Of a stretch of 13,005 nt of DNA, positions 1 through 6,653 are shown piece after piece. The stretch's first letter is position 1. Each line of letters opens with the position of its first letter. The position numbers and the translations under genes were made by a program. Origin of the DNA: Bacteroidota bacterium (GTDB taxonomy: Bacteria > Bacteroidota > Bacteroidia > Bacteroidales > UBA12481); NCBI GenBank assembly GCA_030592205.1, contig JAUVKA010000057.1, positions 1-13,005 of the forward strand, read 5' to 3'. The notes beneath the pieces were generated by a model, which saw nothing but the letters and a program-made list of their open reading frames with translations, was not told where the DNA came from and did not search any database.

Positions 1-453
1 ATCCGGAATCATTTTTCTGATATCAACAACATCATCATGACGAAATCCAATTGCATCCAGTGAAACCAACGCAAACCTGCTTTCTCCATCGTCGAAGACA
101 ACCACGCGAGCCCAAACATCATCATGAACGCCGTTGGCTGCCTTCGCCTGGCTAAAGCCGGCTATCCAGTAGGCATCGAACTTGCCGTTATTATTATTGT
201 CGTTATAGGTATCACCATCTTTTTCCCGATATTTTGCATCATCGTTAACATCGTTCCAGGTATCAATAATATCCGGGGTTATTGGCATAGCAGCAAAACC
301 AACTTTTAAAGTTCCCGGCATATCTGATGCCTTAAGTGCCAGATCAATCTCGTATCCGGAATGGCGATCCTTCAAATTCCACATTATCCATAAACATAGA
401 AGAATAACAATTCCAATAATTACACCACCTATTCTTAATAACCACTTCTTCAT
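1..453 (-). CDS. Membrane-anchored neutral/alkaline ceramidase-like protein, N-terminal part (cut by window edge)
   Basis: Reading from ATG at 453-451, 151 codons stay open to the window edge, so the C-terminal part is missing. Residues 3-25 form one hydrophobic segment after MKK, which fits a signal anchor with the rest outside the cytoplasm. From residue 50 the chain resembles the start of the neutral ceramidase fold: KVGFAAMPITPD (50-61), AGFSQ (98-102), GVHDDVWARVVVFDDG (108-123) and ALVSLDAIGF (128-137). Family members usually hydrolyse the amide bond of ceramide-type lipids using zinc, and the zinc-binding histidines would lie beyond the window. Residues 79-93 are rich in Asp, Asn and Gly; residues 85-93 (DNNNNGKFD) fit the first half of an EF-hand/dockerin calcium loop, inserted between the first strand and AGFSQ. 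It starts 11 bp after the PHP gene and is probably last or near last in the run. The family is fairly sure; many environmental members have unknown substrates, so ceramide itself is not. Confidence 0.75.
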   Translation of the reverse strand, partial: MKKWLLRIGGVIIGIVILLCLWIMWNLKDRHSGYEIDLALKASDMPGTLKVGFAAMPITPDIIDTWNDVNDDAKYREKDGDTYNDNNNNGKFDAYWIAGFSQAKAANGVHDDVWARVVVFDDGESRFALVSLDAIGFRHDDVVDIRKMIPD

Positions 454-464
454 CTCACTATAAA

Positions 465-1955
465 TTAAACATGTTTTGTTTTTGAGTGCTTGAATCTATT
501 TTCAAGAACTATTAATATCACTAAGTATATAAGGAAACCACCACCAACCCAACACAATGTGGAGCCATATTCTGAATAAATATCATTGTAATCTGTCAGA
601 GATGAAGACCTATTGATAAGAACAAATCCCAATATCAACATGAAAATACCACTGAAAAAGGTCAGGGTTTCCATAATCTGCAATGAACCTAAATTAAATT
701 TCCCTAATCTGTTTCTTTTAATAAATCGCAGTCTGATGATTTGAATAATTATCAACCAAATTAACCAGGACAGAAGCTGCAAGAAATTTAAGGTCCGGAG
801 ATAGCTAATTATCGTGAAAACAGGACTTAAAAAAACCAGTTCATGAGATAAAACCTTTCGGTCATTATATATCAGAACTTTTATTTTACTCATATCCTTT
901 TGACGCAGAACATTTAATATAGATTCTTCTTTCTGATCCATTTCCATATCATGCCATCCCGGAATGTCAAGAGCATTCCAGACAAAACAGGTGCTTCCGT
1001 AACCGTGATAATCCACAGCTCCGTTCATGATTAAGCCATTGGCAGTGCAGGCATCCACAATATTATTAAATATCCTCCTGTCATATATTGATTCGGTTCC
1101 CTGGTTAGCTATTTCAAATCCGTCAACATTAAGATCGATAAAAAAGGGTATCGATTCTCTTTCTCCATCGAACCAGTGTGCAACAATTACTATCCCATTA
1201 TCACTATGAGTAGAATCAATTACCTGTTGATCGCTCAGGCCCCTGGTAATAAAATTCCTTTTCAGACCCAGCAAAGTCATGTGGTTACTGCCCGAAAATT
1301 CCTCACCAACTATAATCAGCGGCTTAGGTGGAAGATCCCCATCCCTCTGGGCTTGCACTGCCTCCATGGTCTTTTCATGGTGATTGTGGTCGGTAATAAA
1401 AAAGGCATCGAAGTTATGCTTTCCATGCCATTTCTGGAGTCCCTCCTGGGAAATAATCCCGTCGTGGCTGTATTCTGTATGACTGTGGGTGTTAATCAAC
1501 ACAGCATTTTCCCGATCATTCAAAATAGTATTAGCAGGAAGTGACACAAAAATGATAAGGACCAGTATTCCAAGCCAAATACCCACAATAAGAGGAGTAC
1601 TCTTTAACCACACTAATATACTCTTTAACACTGCATTGCCCACACTGTCATCTTTTCCAAGCACTCGTAAAGCTACCGTGTAAAGGAGGTAGAATACTAA
1701 TACCCAGATCAATAACATCATAAATTCCAGGATTGGTTGATCTGCCCTCAGATAGAACAAAAAGATCCCTAAGAAAGGCTCAAAAATAACCCGCCATACA
1801 GATATTTTAACCCCAATACCCGGCACAGCTTCTGAACTCAGGGCATCAATAATTTGAATTGGGTAATGGAAAACAAAAGCAACAAAGGCAAAAAGAGCAA
1901 TTATCACAATAACAATCAAGCTATTATAGTATTTCCCGATCCATTTATTTGTCAT
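465..1955 (-). CDS. Multi-pass membrane protein with central PHP / CehA-McbA-like metallohydrolase domain
   Basis: A 496-residue protein with a soluble metallohydrolase core between two membrane blocks. Hydrophobic segments lie near residues 12-30, 54-69, 75-97 and 119-139, then again near 372-411 (one or two spans), 428-448 and 467-485. The core (about 150-365) has the PHP signatures in order: NTHSHTEYSHDG with H157, H159 and H164-D165; ITDHNH (D189-H190); GEE (E218, E219); H225; VIVAHW (H260); and VDYHGYG (D315, H317). PHP enzymes bind two or three metal ions and usually hydrolyse phosphoesters; the CehA/McbA branch also contains carbamate-hydrolysing enzymes. The metal ligands look complete, so I expect an active hydrolase at the membrane, but I cannot say which face or which substrate. 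Its ATG follows the GmhA-like stop by 2 bp, suggesting translational coupling. The 11-bp gap to the ceramidase-like gene suggests both act on an envelope substrate. Confidence 0.8.
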   Translation of the reverse strand: MTNKWIGKYYNSLIVIVIIALFAFVAFVFHYPIQIIDALSSEAVPGIGVKISVWRVIFEPFLGIFLFYLRADQPILEFMMLLIWVLVFYLLYTVALRVLGKDDSVGNAVLKSILVWLKSTPLIVGIWLGILVLIIFVSLPANTILNDRENAVLINTHSHTEYSHDGIISQEGLQKWHGKHNFDAFFITDHNHHEKTMEAVQAQRDGDLPPKPLIIVGEEFSGSNHMTLLGLKRNFITRGLSDQQVIDSTHSDNGIVIVAHWFDGERESIPFFIDLNVDGFEIANQGTESIYDRRIFNNIVDACTANGLIMNGAVDYHGYGSTCFVWNALDIPGWHDMEMDQKEESILNVLRQKDMSKIKVLIYNDRKVLSHELVFLSPVFTIISYLRTLNFLQLLSWLIWLIIIQIIRLRFIKRNRLGKFNLGSLQIMETLTFFSGIFMLILGFVLINRSSSLTDYNDIYSEYGSTLCWVGGGFLIYLVILIVLENRFKHSKTKHV

Positions 1956-1957
1956 GA

Positions 1958-2602
1958 TTATATTGTTTGAAAGAATTTGTTCTCTACAATTCTGCAGATT
2001 GTGTGATAAACCGGCAAATGTAACTCCTGTATCTCAGCTGTATTATCCGCTGGTACGCAAACGGCAATATCGCAGTATTGTTTCATTTCACCTCCGCTTT
2101 GTCCGGTCAGTGCAATAACGGTAAGTCCCACCGCCTTAGCAGTTATTACCGCGTCAACAATATTCTGAGAATTTCCTGATGTACTAATGGCTATCAATAC
2201 ATCATTTTTTTCTCCGTAACCAAGAATTTGCTGTGCAAAAACAAGATCTGCACCGATATCATTTGCTATTGCTGAATAAAGTGCTACATGAGTATTTAAT
2301 GAAATTGCAGGCAGGGCAGTTTGCAGCTTATTTGCAATAAGTTCCCCCTTATCTCCGGCTACTAACATCATCCTGTTTCTCAGACCATCATCTACAGGCC
2401 GTTTCATCTCAAAATTTTTCATAAGCTCCCCAACCATATGGTCGGCATCAGAACAACTGCCCCCATTCCCGCACAATAATAGCTTTCCATGGTTTGAGTA
2501 GCATTCAATTATTGCTTTGCAGGCCTCAAGGATATCCTTATTGCAGGATTCGAGAGCCGGATAACGCTTAATCATCTCAATTAAAAAATATTCCTCTTTC
2601 AT
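1958..2602 (-). CDS. gmhA: GmhA-like D-sedoheptulose-7-phosphate isomerase (SIS domain)
   Basis: A 214-residue single SIS-domain protein, slightly longer than E. coli GmhA (192). GmhA converts sedoheptulose 7-phosphate to D-glycero-D-manno-heptose 7-phosphate, the first step of ADP- or GDP-heptose formation, in the cytoplasm. The phosphate loop reads CGNGGSCSDADH (44-55), followed by ISTSGNSQNI (139-148). The four zinc ligands of E. coli GmhA (H61, E65, Q172, H180) match H55, E59, Q192 and H200 with the same internal spacings of four and eight residues. This separates it from MurQ, GlmS and other SIS proteins. The extra length lies around residues 62-105. I chose ATG at 2602-2600, preceded by AAGGAAA. 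A GTG 33 bp upstream extends the frame but overlaps the ROK gene. It follows the ROK stop by 16 bp and precedes the PHP gene by 2 bp. The PfkB-HAD fusion two genes upstream supports a heptose role. Confidence 0.85.
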   Translation of the reverse strand: MKEEYFLIEMIKRYPALESCNKDILEACKAIIECYSNHGKLLLCGNGGSCSDADHMVGELMKNFEMKRPVDDGLRNRMMLVAGDKGELIANKLQTALPAISLNTHVALYSAIANDIGADLVFAQQILGYGEKNDVLIAISTSGNSQNIVDAVITAKAVGLTVIALTGQSGGEMKQYCDIAVCVPADNTAEIQELHLPVYHTICRIVENKFFQTI

Positions 2603-2618
2603 TTTCCTTTTTTCAAGC

Positions 2619-3593
2619 TTAGTACATTGCAACACTCAAAGCAGCATAGTCACCAATTGTTTCTCCTAATGCTGCAGGTACGATTTTACACACCTTATTC
2701 GCTGCCGGAATCGCTTCACGGCTTAAAATCCTTTCAATATACGGCTTTAAAAGCCCTTCATTTCTGGTATAAATGCTTCCGATAACAATGCATTCAGGAT
2801 TTAGTATATCGATTAATACAGCCAGACCTTTTCCCAGATATTCAGCAGAAATACCCACAATCTCTTTCGCAATAGGATCACCTGAAATTGCAGCACTGAA
2901 TACCTCCTTGGCTGTAATATCTTTAATCGATTCTTGTTTCGGACATAAATCAACAGTTTCGCCTGCCAGAAGCTTTTCTGAAATAAGACTTTTGGCCAAT
3001 TGAGCAATTCCTCCTCCACTACAGAAACCCTCAAAAGAACCTGCTTTCCCAAAGCCAATAGGTCCGTCATCAGCCATCCTGATATGGCCAACTTCTCCGG
3101 CTAAATCGTTTGTTCCAGCATAAAGCTGTCCGTTCAGTATAAGGCCGGCACCCATACCGGTTCCGAAAGTCAGAAAGATCATGTTCTTTGTACCAACACC
3201 GGCCCCCATCATCCATTCAGCTAATGCACAGGCATTGGCATCGTTCTGGACCTCTACATCAACATTAAATTCATTTTTAAAAATCTCAACAATGGGAACC
3301 GAATCCCAGCCAGGTAAATTGGGTGGAGAATAAATAACTCCCTTTTCTGAATCCAGCGGCCCGCCGCAACTGATGCCAATTTTCACCAAATTACTTCTAT
3401 CATATTTCTCAAATAGATGGTAGGTATGCTCAATAAAGTCATTTAATATCTCCCGGTAGCCTCTTTCTGTCCTGGTTGCAAATACGATTTTCTCGAGTAT
3501 TTTAAAATCCTTATCACCCAAAACAATACTGCACTTTGTTCCGCCAATATCGAATCCCAGATAATATCCTTTTGTATCAAGCTTAGCCGTCAT
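2619..3593 (-). CDS. ROK-family sugar kinase without the zinc-site cysteines
   Basis: A 324-residue ROK protein with no N-terminal DNA-binding domain, so an enzyme rather than a ROK repressor. Visible are the ATP loop DIGGTK (15-20), the catalytic aspartate in QNDANACALAEW (D118), the second phosphate loop FGTGMGAG (143-150) and the substrate motif AGEVGH (165-170, with E167 and H170). ROK kinases phosphorylate glucose, fructose, ManNAc, GlcNAc, allose or kanosamine at the cost of ATP. Where the family normally has CxCGxxGCxE, this protein reads IGFGKAGSFE (179-188): all three cysteines are replaced while the Gly and Glu framework stays. The fold may therefore be stabilised without zinc. The start is ATG at 3593-3591; the TTG just before it is less likely. 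It lies 5 bp after the PfkB-HAD stop and 16 bp before gmhA, so co-expression is likely. The substrate cannot be read from sequence; a hexose or amino-hexose is plausible from the neighbours. Confidence 0.85.
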   Translation of the reverse strand: MTAKLDTKGYYLGFDIGGTKCSIVLGDKDFKILEKIVFATRTERGYREILNDFIEHTYHLFEKYDRSNLVKIGISCGGPLDSEKGVIYSPPNLPGWDSVPIVEIFKNEFNVDVEVQNDANACALAEWMMGAGVGTKNMIFLTFGTGMGAGLILNGQLYAGTNDLAGEVGHIRMADDGPIGFGKAGSFEGFCSGGGIAQLAKSLISEKLLAGETVDLCPKQESIKDITAKEVFSAAISGDPIAKEIVGISAEYLGKGLAVLIDILNPECIVIGSIYTRNEGLLKPYIERILSREAIPAANKVCKIVPAALGETIGDYAALSVAMY

Positions 3594-3598
3594 CAATT

Positions 3599-5503
3599 TT
3601 ATTTATTTAGCAGAAGTTCAAGTAATTTGTCTGATTGCGAGAAGTCGGGTATAATAATCTGGGCACCAGCCTTTATAAGCCTCGTGCGTTTTTCCTGGTT
3701 AAGGCCATACCTTTTTACCTCATCACTTGCAATTCCAATTGCAATTCCATCAGATTTAATACACTCTTTTATTTCGACGGGGCCGTCTCCAAAAACAAGC
3801 AGCTCATTTCCTTTAAGATTGTTTTCATTTATAATCCTATTGATCACCATTCTTTTCGAATACTTTTTGATGTCATTTTCAGAACCATAAATCCCACCAT
3901 CGAACAGATCGGCATAACCAAGGATTTGTGCTTCATTGATAACATCTTCTTTATCAGTGCCACTGGCAAGATAAAGTTTTACCCCCCTCTCTCTTAGAGC
4001 TTTCAGAAAATCAACAGATCCCTTAAGAGTATAATCATCCTCACTAAGTTGTCCTGAAGCAAGCTTTTCTAATCTTTCTTTTATAACCTTCATCAGGGCT
4101 TCATTATAGATCTTTTTATAGCCAAACTTATCCAGGATTTCTTCTTTTGGAACGATAGTGAATTCATCAACCATCGTAACAAGTGCTTCCATCTGAAGAA
4201 TGGTTTGTATTCCGGTTGTCGTATCGATGAATTCAAGAACCTGCTGTCTGACTTCTTCGTATAGCTTACTATCGGCAGTTTCATATTTACTTCCCATGAT
4301 AGCCTTCATCATGACAGGCTCCATGATGGCCTCCCACCCTTGTCTCAAGGTGCTTATTGTTCCATCATGATCGAACAGGGCATGTTTTATCTCTCCGGTT
4401 CTTGAAACAATATCACTATAGCACAATTCAATATCAGAATTTGGCTGGTATTGAGCCTGACGAAGATCCATCGCAAGTTCAGGCCGGTAGTTATAATCAG
4501 CATCTTCATTCAAGGCCAGTATCTCTTCACCGGATGCTGTTCCGGTAGTGAATAATTTCTGTACAGTGACGGCAGCAGCCAGGTTTGCAAATTGAGCTGA
4601 TTCTCCCGAAGAAATCCCGGCTGCAAGACATAAGGACAGAGCACTCAGAGTGGTATCTCCGGCACCTACAGTATCAAGCTTTTTTAACAATTGTACTCCG
4701 GGTATTTCAGTAAGCCCGAAAGAGTCGATGCTAATAATACCCCTGGCGCCACAAGTGATAAAAATCGGCTTTTTATACTGTTCAAAGACCCTGTTTCCGT
4801 ATTCTCTGATCTTTGAAACTGAAACATAATCCTGTGGTTTTACATCCTGTCCGTTAAGAACTGCTATTTCAATTTCATTGGTTTTTCGGTATACATTTTG
4901 GAAACTGGCGTTAAAGTGGCGGGAATCAAGAACAACGATTTTATCACTGAACTTCTTGAACAGCTCGTTCGCCTCATCTATAAAAGACTGATTTGTTATA
5001 CTCCCGCTTACCTGTTGATTGAATATCAGGGCATCATAATCCTCAAGAGCTTCTTTCAGATTATCCAGAATAGCTGTATCAGTATCCTCTGTGCGCTTAT
5101 TTTTTAACCCAAAATCAATCCGTGGATCTTCTCTCTCTCCATAATATTTTTTAGTGTATGTATAGGTGTCAAAATCTTCATTTTGAATTATTAATGAACT
5201 GGTATCTGCACCAAGGTTCTGAAGCTGTGAGGAGAGCTCGCGGCCATGAATATCATTACCAACAACGCCAATAAGCTTTATTTCAGCAGGATTTAAGGCA
5301 GACAAGTTAGCAACAATATTACCAGCTCCTCCCGGTGAATACTTATGGCTTGAAACGGATTCGGCCTGCAAACCGGTCTCAACTGAAACCTCCGAACCAT
5401 CAGGATCCATGAGCCAGTATGCATCCAGACAAAAATCTCCATATACTGCAATTCTTACACTGCTGATTCTTGTGAGGATTTCATTAATGCGGTCTCTTTT
5501 CAT
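3599..5503 (-). CDS. PfkB sugar kinase (HldA/RfaE-type) fused to HAD-family phosphatase
   Basis: A 634-residue two-domain protein. Residues 1-330 are a PfkB/ribokinase-fold kinase: VYGDFCLDAYW (20-30), PGGAGNIVANL (57-67), VVLDSRH (190-196), ITCGARG (249-255) and the anion-hole/base motif DTVGAGDT (277-284, base D283). The first half resembles the heptose-7-phosphate kinase domain of HldE/RfaE more than ribokinase. A linker (about 330-370) leads to a HAD domain: motif I FDHDGT (D378 nucleophile, D380), a helical cap of about 120 residues, motif II LASGTD (S514), lysine candidates K546, K547 and K550, and motif IV FGDGPVE (D573). HldE normally fuses this kinase type to a cytidylyltransferase-fold ADP-transferase; here a phosphatase takes that place. 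I infer successive kinase and phosphatase steps on a sugar phosphate, for example heptose 7-phosphate to 1,7-bisphosphate to 1-phosphate. The reading frame is continuous through the junction. Spacing is 22 bp from the upstream gene and 5 bp to the ROK gene. Confidence 0.87.
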   Translation of the reverse strand: MKRDRINEILTRISSVRIAVYGDFCLDAYWLMDPDGSEVSVETGLQAESVSSHKYSPGGAGNIVANLSALNPAEIKLIGVVGNDIHGRELSSQLQNLGADTSSLIIQNEDFDTYTYTKKYYGEREDPRIDFGLKNKRTEDTDTAILDNLKEALEDYDALIFNQQVSGSITNQSFIDEANELFKKFSDKIVVLDSRHFNASFQNVYRKTNEIEIAVLNGQDVKPQDYVSVSKIREYGNRVFEQYKKPIFITCGARGIISIDSFGLTEIPGVQLLKKLDTVGAGDTTLSALSLCLAAGISSGESAQFANLAAAVTVQKLFTTGTASGEEILALNEDADYNYRPELAMDLRQAQYQPNSDIELCYSDIVSRTGEIKHALFDHDGTISTLRQGWEAIMEPVMMKAIMGSKYETADSKLYEEVRQQVLEFIDTTTGIQTILQMEALVTMVDEFTIVPKEEILDKFGYKKIYNEALMKVIKERLEKLASGQLSEDDYTLKGSVDFLKALRERGVKLYLASGTDKEDVINEAQILGYADLFDGGIYGSENDIKKYSKRMVINRIINENNLKGNELLVFGDGPVEIKECIKSDGIAIGIASDEVKRYGLNQEKRTRLIKAGAQIIIPDFSQSDKLLELLLNK

Positions 5504-5525
5504 GTTTTATATCATTGCTAGTCTG

Positions 5526-6557
5526 CTAAAGGAGCTGAAGTAATTTTTGGTATAAGAGCGGGATAGTCTGCTTTTGATTTCCGCCTATGTAATATCCTTT
5601 CCCTCCGTATGCCTGCGGAACCCTAGTTACAATACTCTTCTGATCACGATAATAATAACCAACAGAATTTTCATCGGTAAAATTTTCAGGATTATATGGC
5701 CTTAAGTCAAAATTGGCAGTTATAATCTTTTTCGGAACACGTCCGATATTTCCAGCCATTGAAGCCGCCTTTAGAAACACTTCCGGGCCTGTAACTGCAC
5801 TACCCACATTTAAGATCACCCCACCCTCATCAAGTGCAGAAATTTCATTAGCATATATCAGAAAGTCACGACCTGAACATCCGCCTTTTGCCTGGCCGTC
5901 GAAAAATGCATGCTGATCAAGCACGTCAGTACCAATCCCGGCATGAATAGTCAAAGGGATATTGTTCTCATAACAAATGGTCTGTATACTGATCTCAGGA
6001 TGCTTGAATTCTATTGATTTGTTGTCAAGCTCGAGAATTTTTGCTGCTTCTTCCCGAAACGACTCATCACAAATAAACTTCCCAAGAGCTTCACCGTAGC
6101 CAAGACTTTGCTTGTTCCCAAGAATAAGGGCCGCATTAATGTAATTGAATTCATAAGCCATTCCAAACTGTCCTTTTTCCAGGGCCTGTGGAACATATTC
6201 GCTGGTTGCACCGATTAAAGCCAGCTCAAAGTCATGTATTGAGGTGGCAGCATTCCCTGAAATCATGGTAAAAAGCCTACGTTTGATAAGATCACCGAGT
6301 AATCCGCTCAAGCCGTTCTTTACCAGGTGCCCCCCGGTAAAAAACACAAGCGGTCTGTTTTTCTCTCTGGCAGAAATGATCTCCCTGGCAAGGAGGGTAA
6401 GATTTTCTTCGGCTTCATCAGAAACATCAAAAGACATACCGTCGACATCTTCAGGCTTGATCAGATCATCAAGCTTAACTTTGTTGCTGCGCTCAGATAC
6501 CGGATAAGTGATAATCTGTTCTGCGTCGAAAATCTTATATCTCCCTTTATATTCCAT
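5526..6557 (-). CDS. Conserved protein of unknown function, probably Rossmann-like, found with sugar kinase genes
   Basis: A 343-residue soluble protein with no signal peptide or membrane segment; I cannot name it. It has sharply defined blocks that look like an enzyme core: VFFTGGHLVKNGLS (71-84), GNAATSIHDFELALIGATSE (101-120), GQFGMAYEF (129-137), PLTIHAGIGTDVLDQH (201-216), GGVILNVGSAVTGPEVFLKA (245-264), IITANFDLRPY (278-288) and GKGYYIGGNQ (319-328). Alternating strands, glycine turns and conserved His and Asp residues (H77, H108, D109, H205, D211, H216) suggest a Rossmann-like fold; a distant link to NAD-binding deoxyhypusine-synthase-like proteins is possible but only a guess. From memory, similar unnamed proteins occur in deltaproteobacteria and Leptospira; I could not check this. 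It is the first gene after the 96-bp gap and lies 22 bp before the PfkB-HAD gene, so a role in the same sugar-phosphate pathway is likely. The start is the ATG at 6557-6555; no clear Shine-Dalgarno is visible. Confidence 0.75.
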   Translation of the reverse strand: MEYKGRYKIFDAEQIITYPVSERSNKVKLDDLIKPEDVDGMSFDVSDEAEENLTLLAREIISAREKNRPLVFFTGGHLVKNGLSGLLGDLIKRRLFTMISGNAATSIHDFELALIGATSEYVPQALEKGQFGMAYEFNYINAALILGNKQSLGYGEALGKFICDESFREEAAKILELDNKSIEFKHPEISIQTICYENNIPLTIHAGIGTDVLDQHAFFDGQAKGGCSGRDFLIYANEISALDEGGVILNVGSAVTGPEVFLKAASMAGNIGRVPKKIITANFDLRPYNPENFTDENSVGYYYRDQKSIVTRVPQAYGGKGYYIGGNQKQTIPLLYQKLLQLL

Positions 6558-6558
6558 T

Positions 6559-6579
6559 ATTCTAGAGCTTTTTTAGAAT
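6559..6579 (-). promoter_or_regulatory. Small AT-rich hairpin just upstream of the unknown-function gene
   Basis: ATTCTA at 6559-6564 pairs with TAGAAT at 6574-6579 around a 9-base loop, giving a 6-bp stem that ends one base before the ATG at 6557. In mRNA it would cover the ribosome entry zone of the downstream gene. The stem is short and weak, it is not followed by a U-run in the transcribed direction, and such a match can arise by chance in AT-rich DNA. I list it only as a candidate translational control element. Confidence 0.2.
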
Positions 6580-6589
6580 GTAAACACTC

Positions 6590-6624
6590 GCTGTAAGAAC
6601 GTATACCATGCAGGCTGTCAGAAC
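6590..6624. repeat. Pair of 11-bp direct repeats in the only sizeable intergenic gap
   Basis: GCTGTAAGAAC (6590-6600) and GCTGTCAGAAC (6614-6624) differ at one base and start 24 bp apart, slightly over two helical turns, with GTATAC between them. They sit in the 96-bp gap between the PqaA-like and unknown-function genes, the natural place for an internal promoter or operator. Two similar half-sites on one helix face are what a dimeric or tandem-binding regulator would use, but no regulator gene is in view and I see no convincing Bacteroidota-type promoter (TTTG / TAnnTTTG) next to them. Chance is possible. Confidence 0.35.
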
Positions 6625-6653
6625 CGTTTCCCCATATTTACTTATTTATTAGC

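Noticed and set aside
1176..1544. Plus-strand open frame of about 122 codons inside the PHP membrane gene
   Set aside because: It lies wholly opposite a gene with clear catalytic motifs and shows no recognisable motif of its own.
1958..2602. Frameshift or foreign insertion suspected in the GmhA-like gene because of the long segment at residues 62-105
   Set aside because: The frame is continuous and the zinc ligands on both sides keep their spacing, so this is a normal length variant.
2603..2635. Eleven-codon GTG-initiated extension of the GmhA-like protein
   Set aside because: It overlaps the ROK stop region, adds no conserved residues, and the ATG at 2602 has a purine-rich AAGGAAA before it.
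3635..3997. Plus-strand open frame of about 120 codons opposite the HAD domain
   Set aside because: It is fully antisense to conserved HAD motifs III and IV and has no domain-like pattern.
6559..6579. Hairpin considered as an intrinsic terminator for the PqaA-like gene
   Set aside because: The stem is only 6 bp and AT-rich and is not followed by a U-run in the transcribed direction; it abuts the next start instead.
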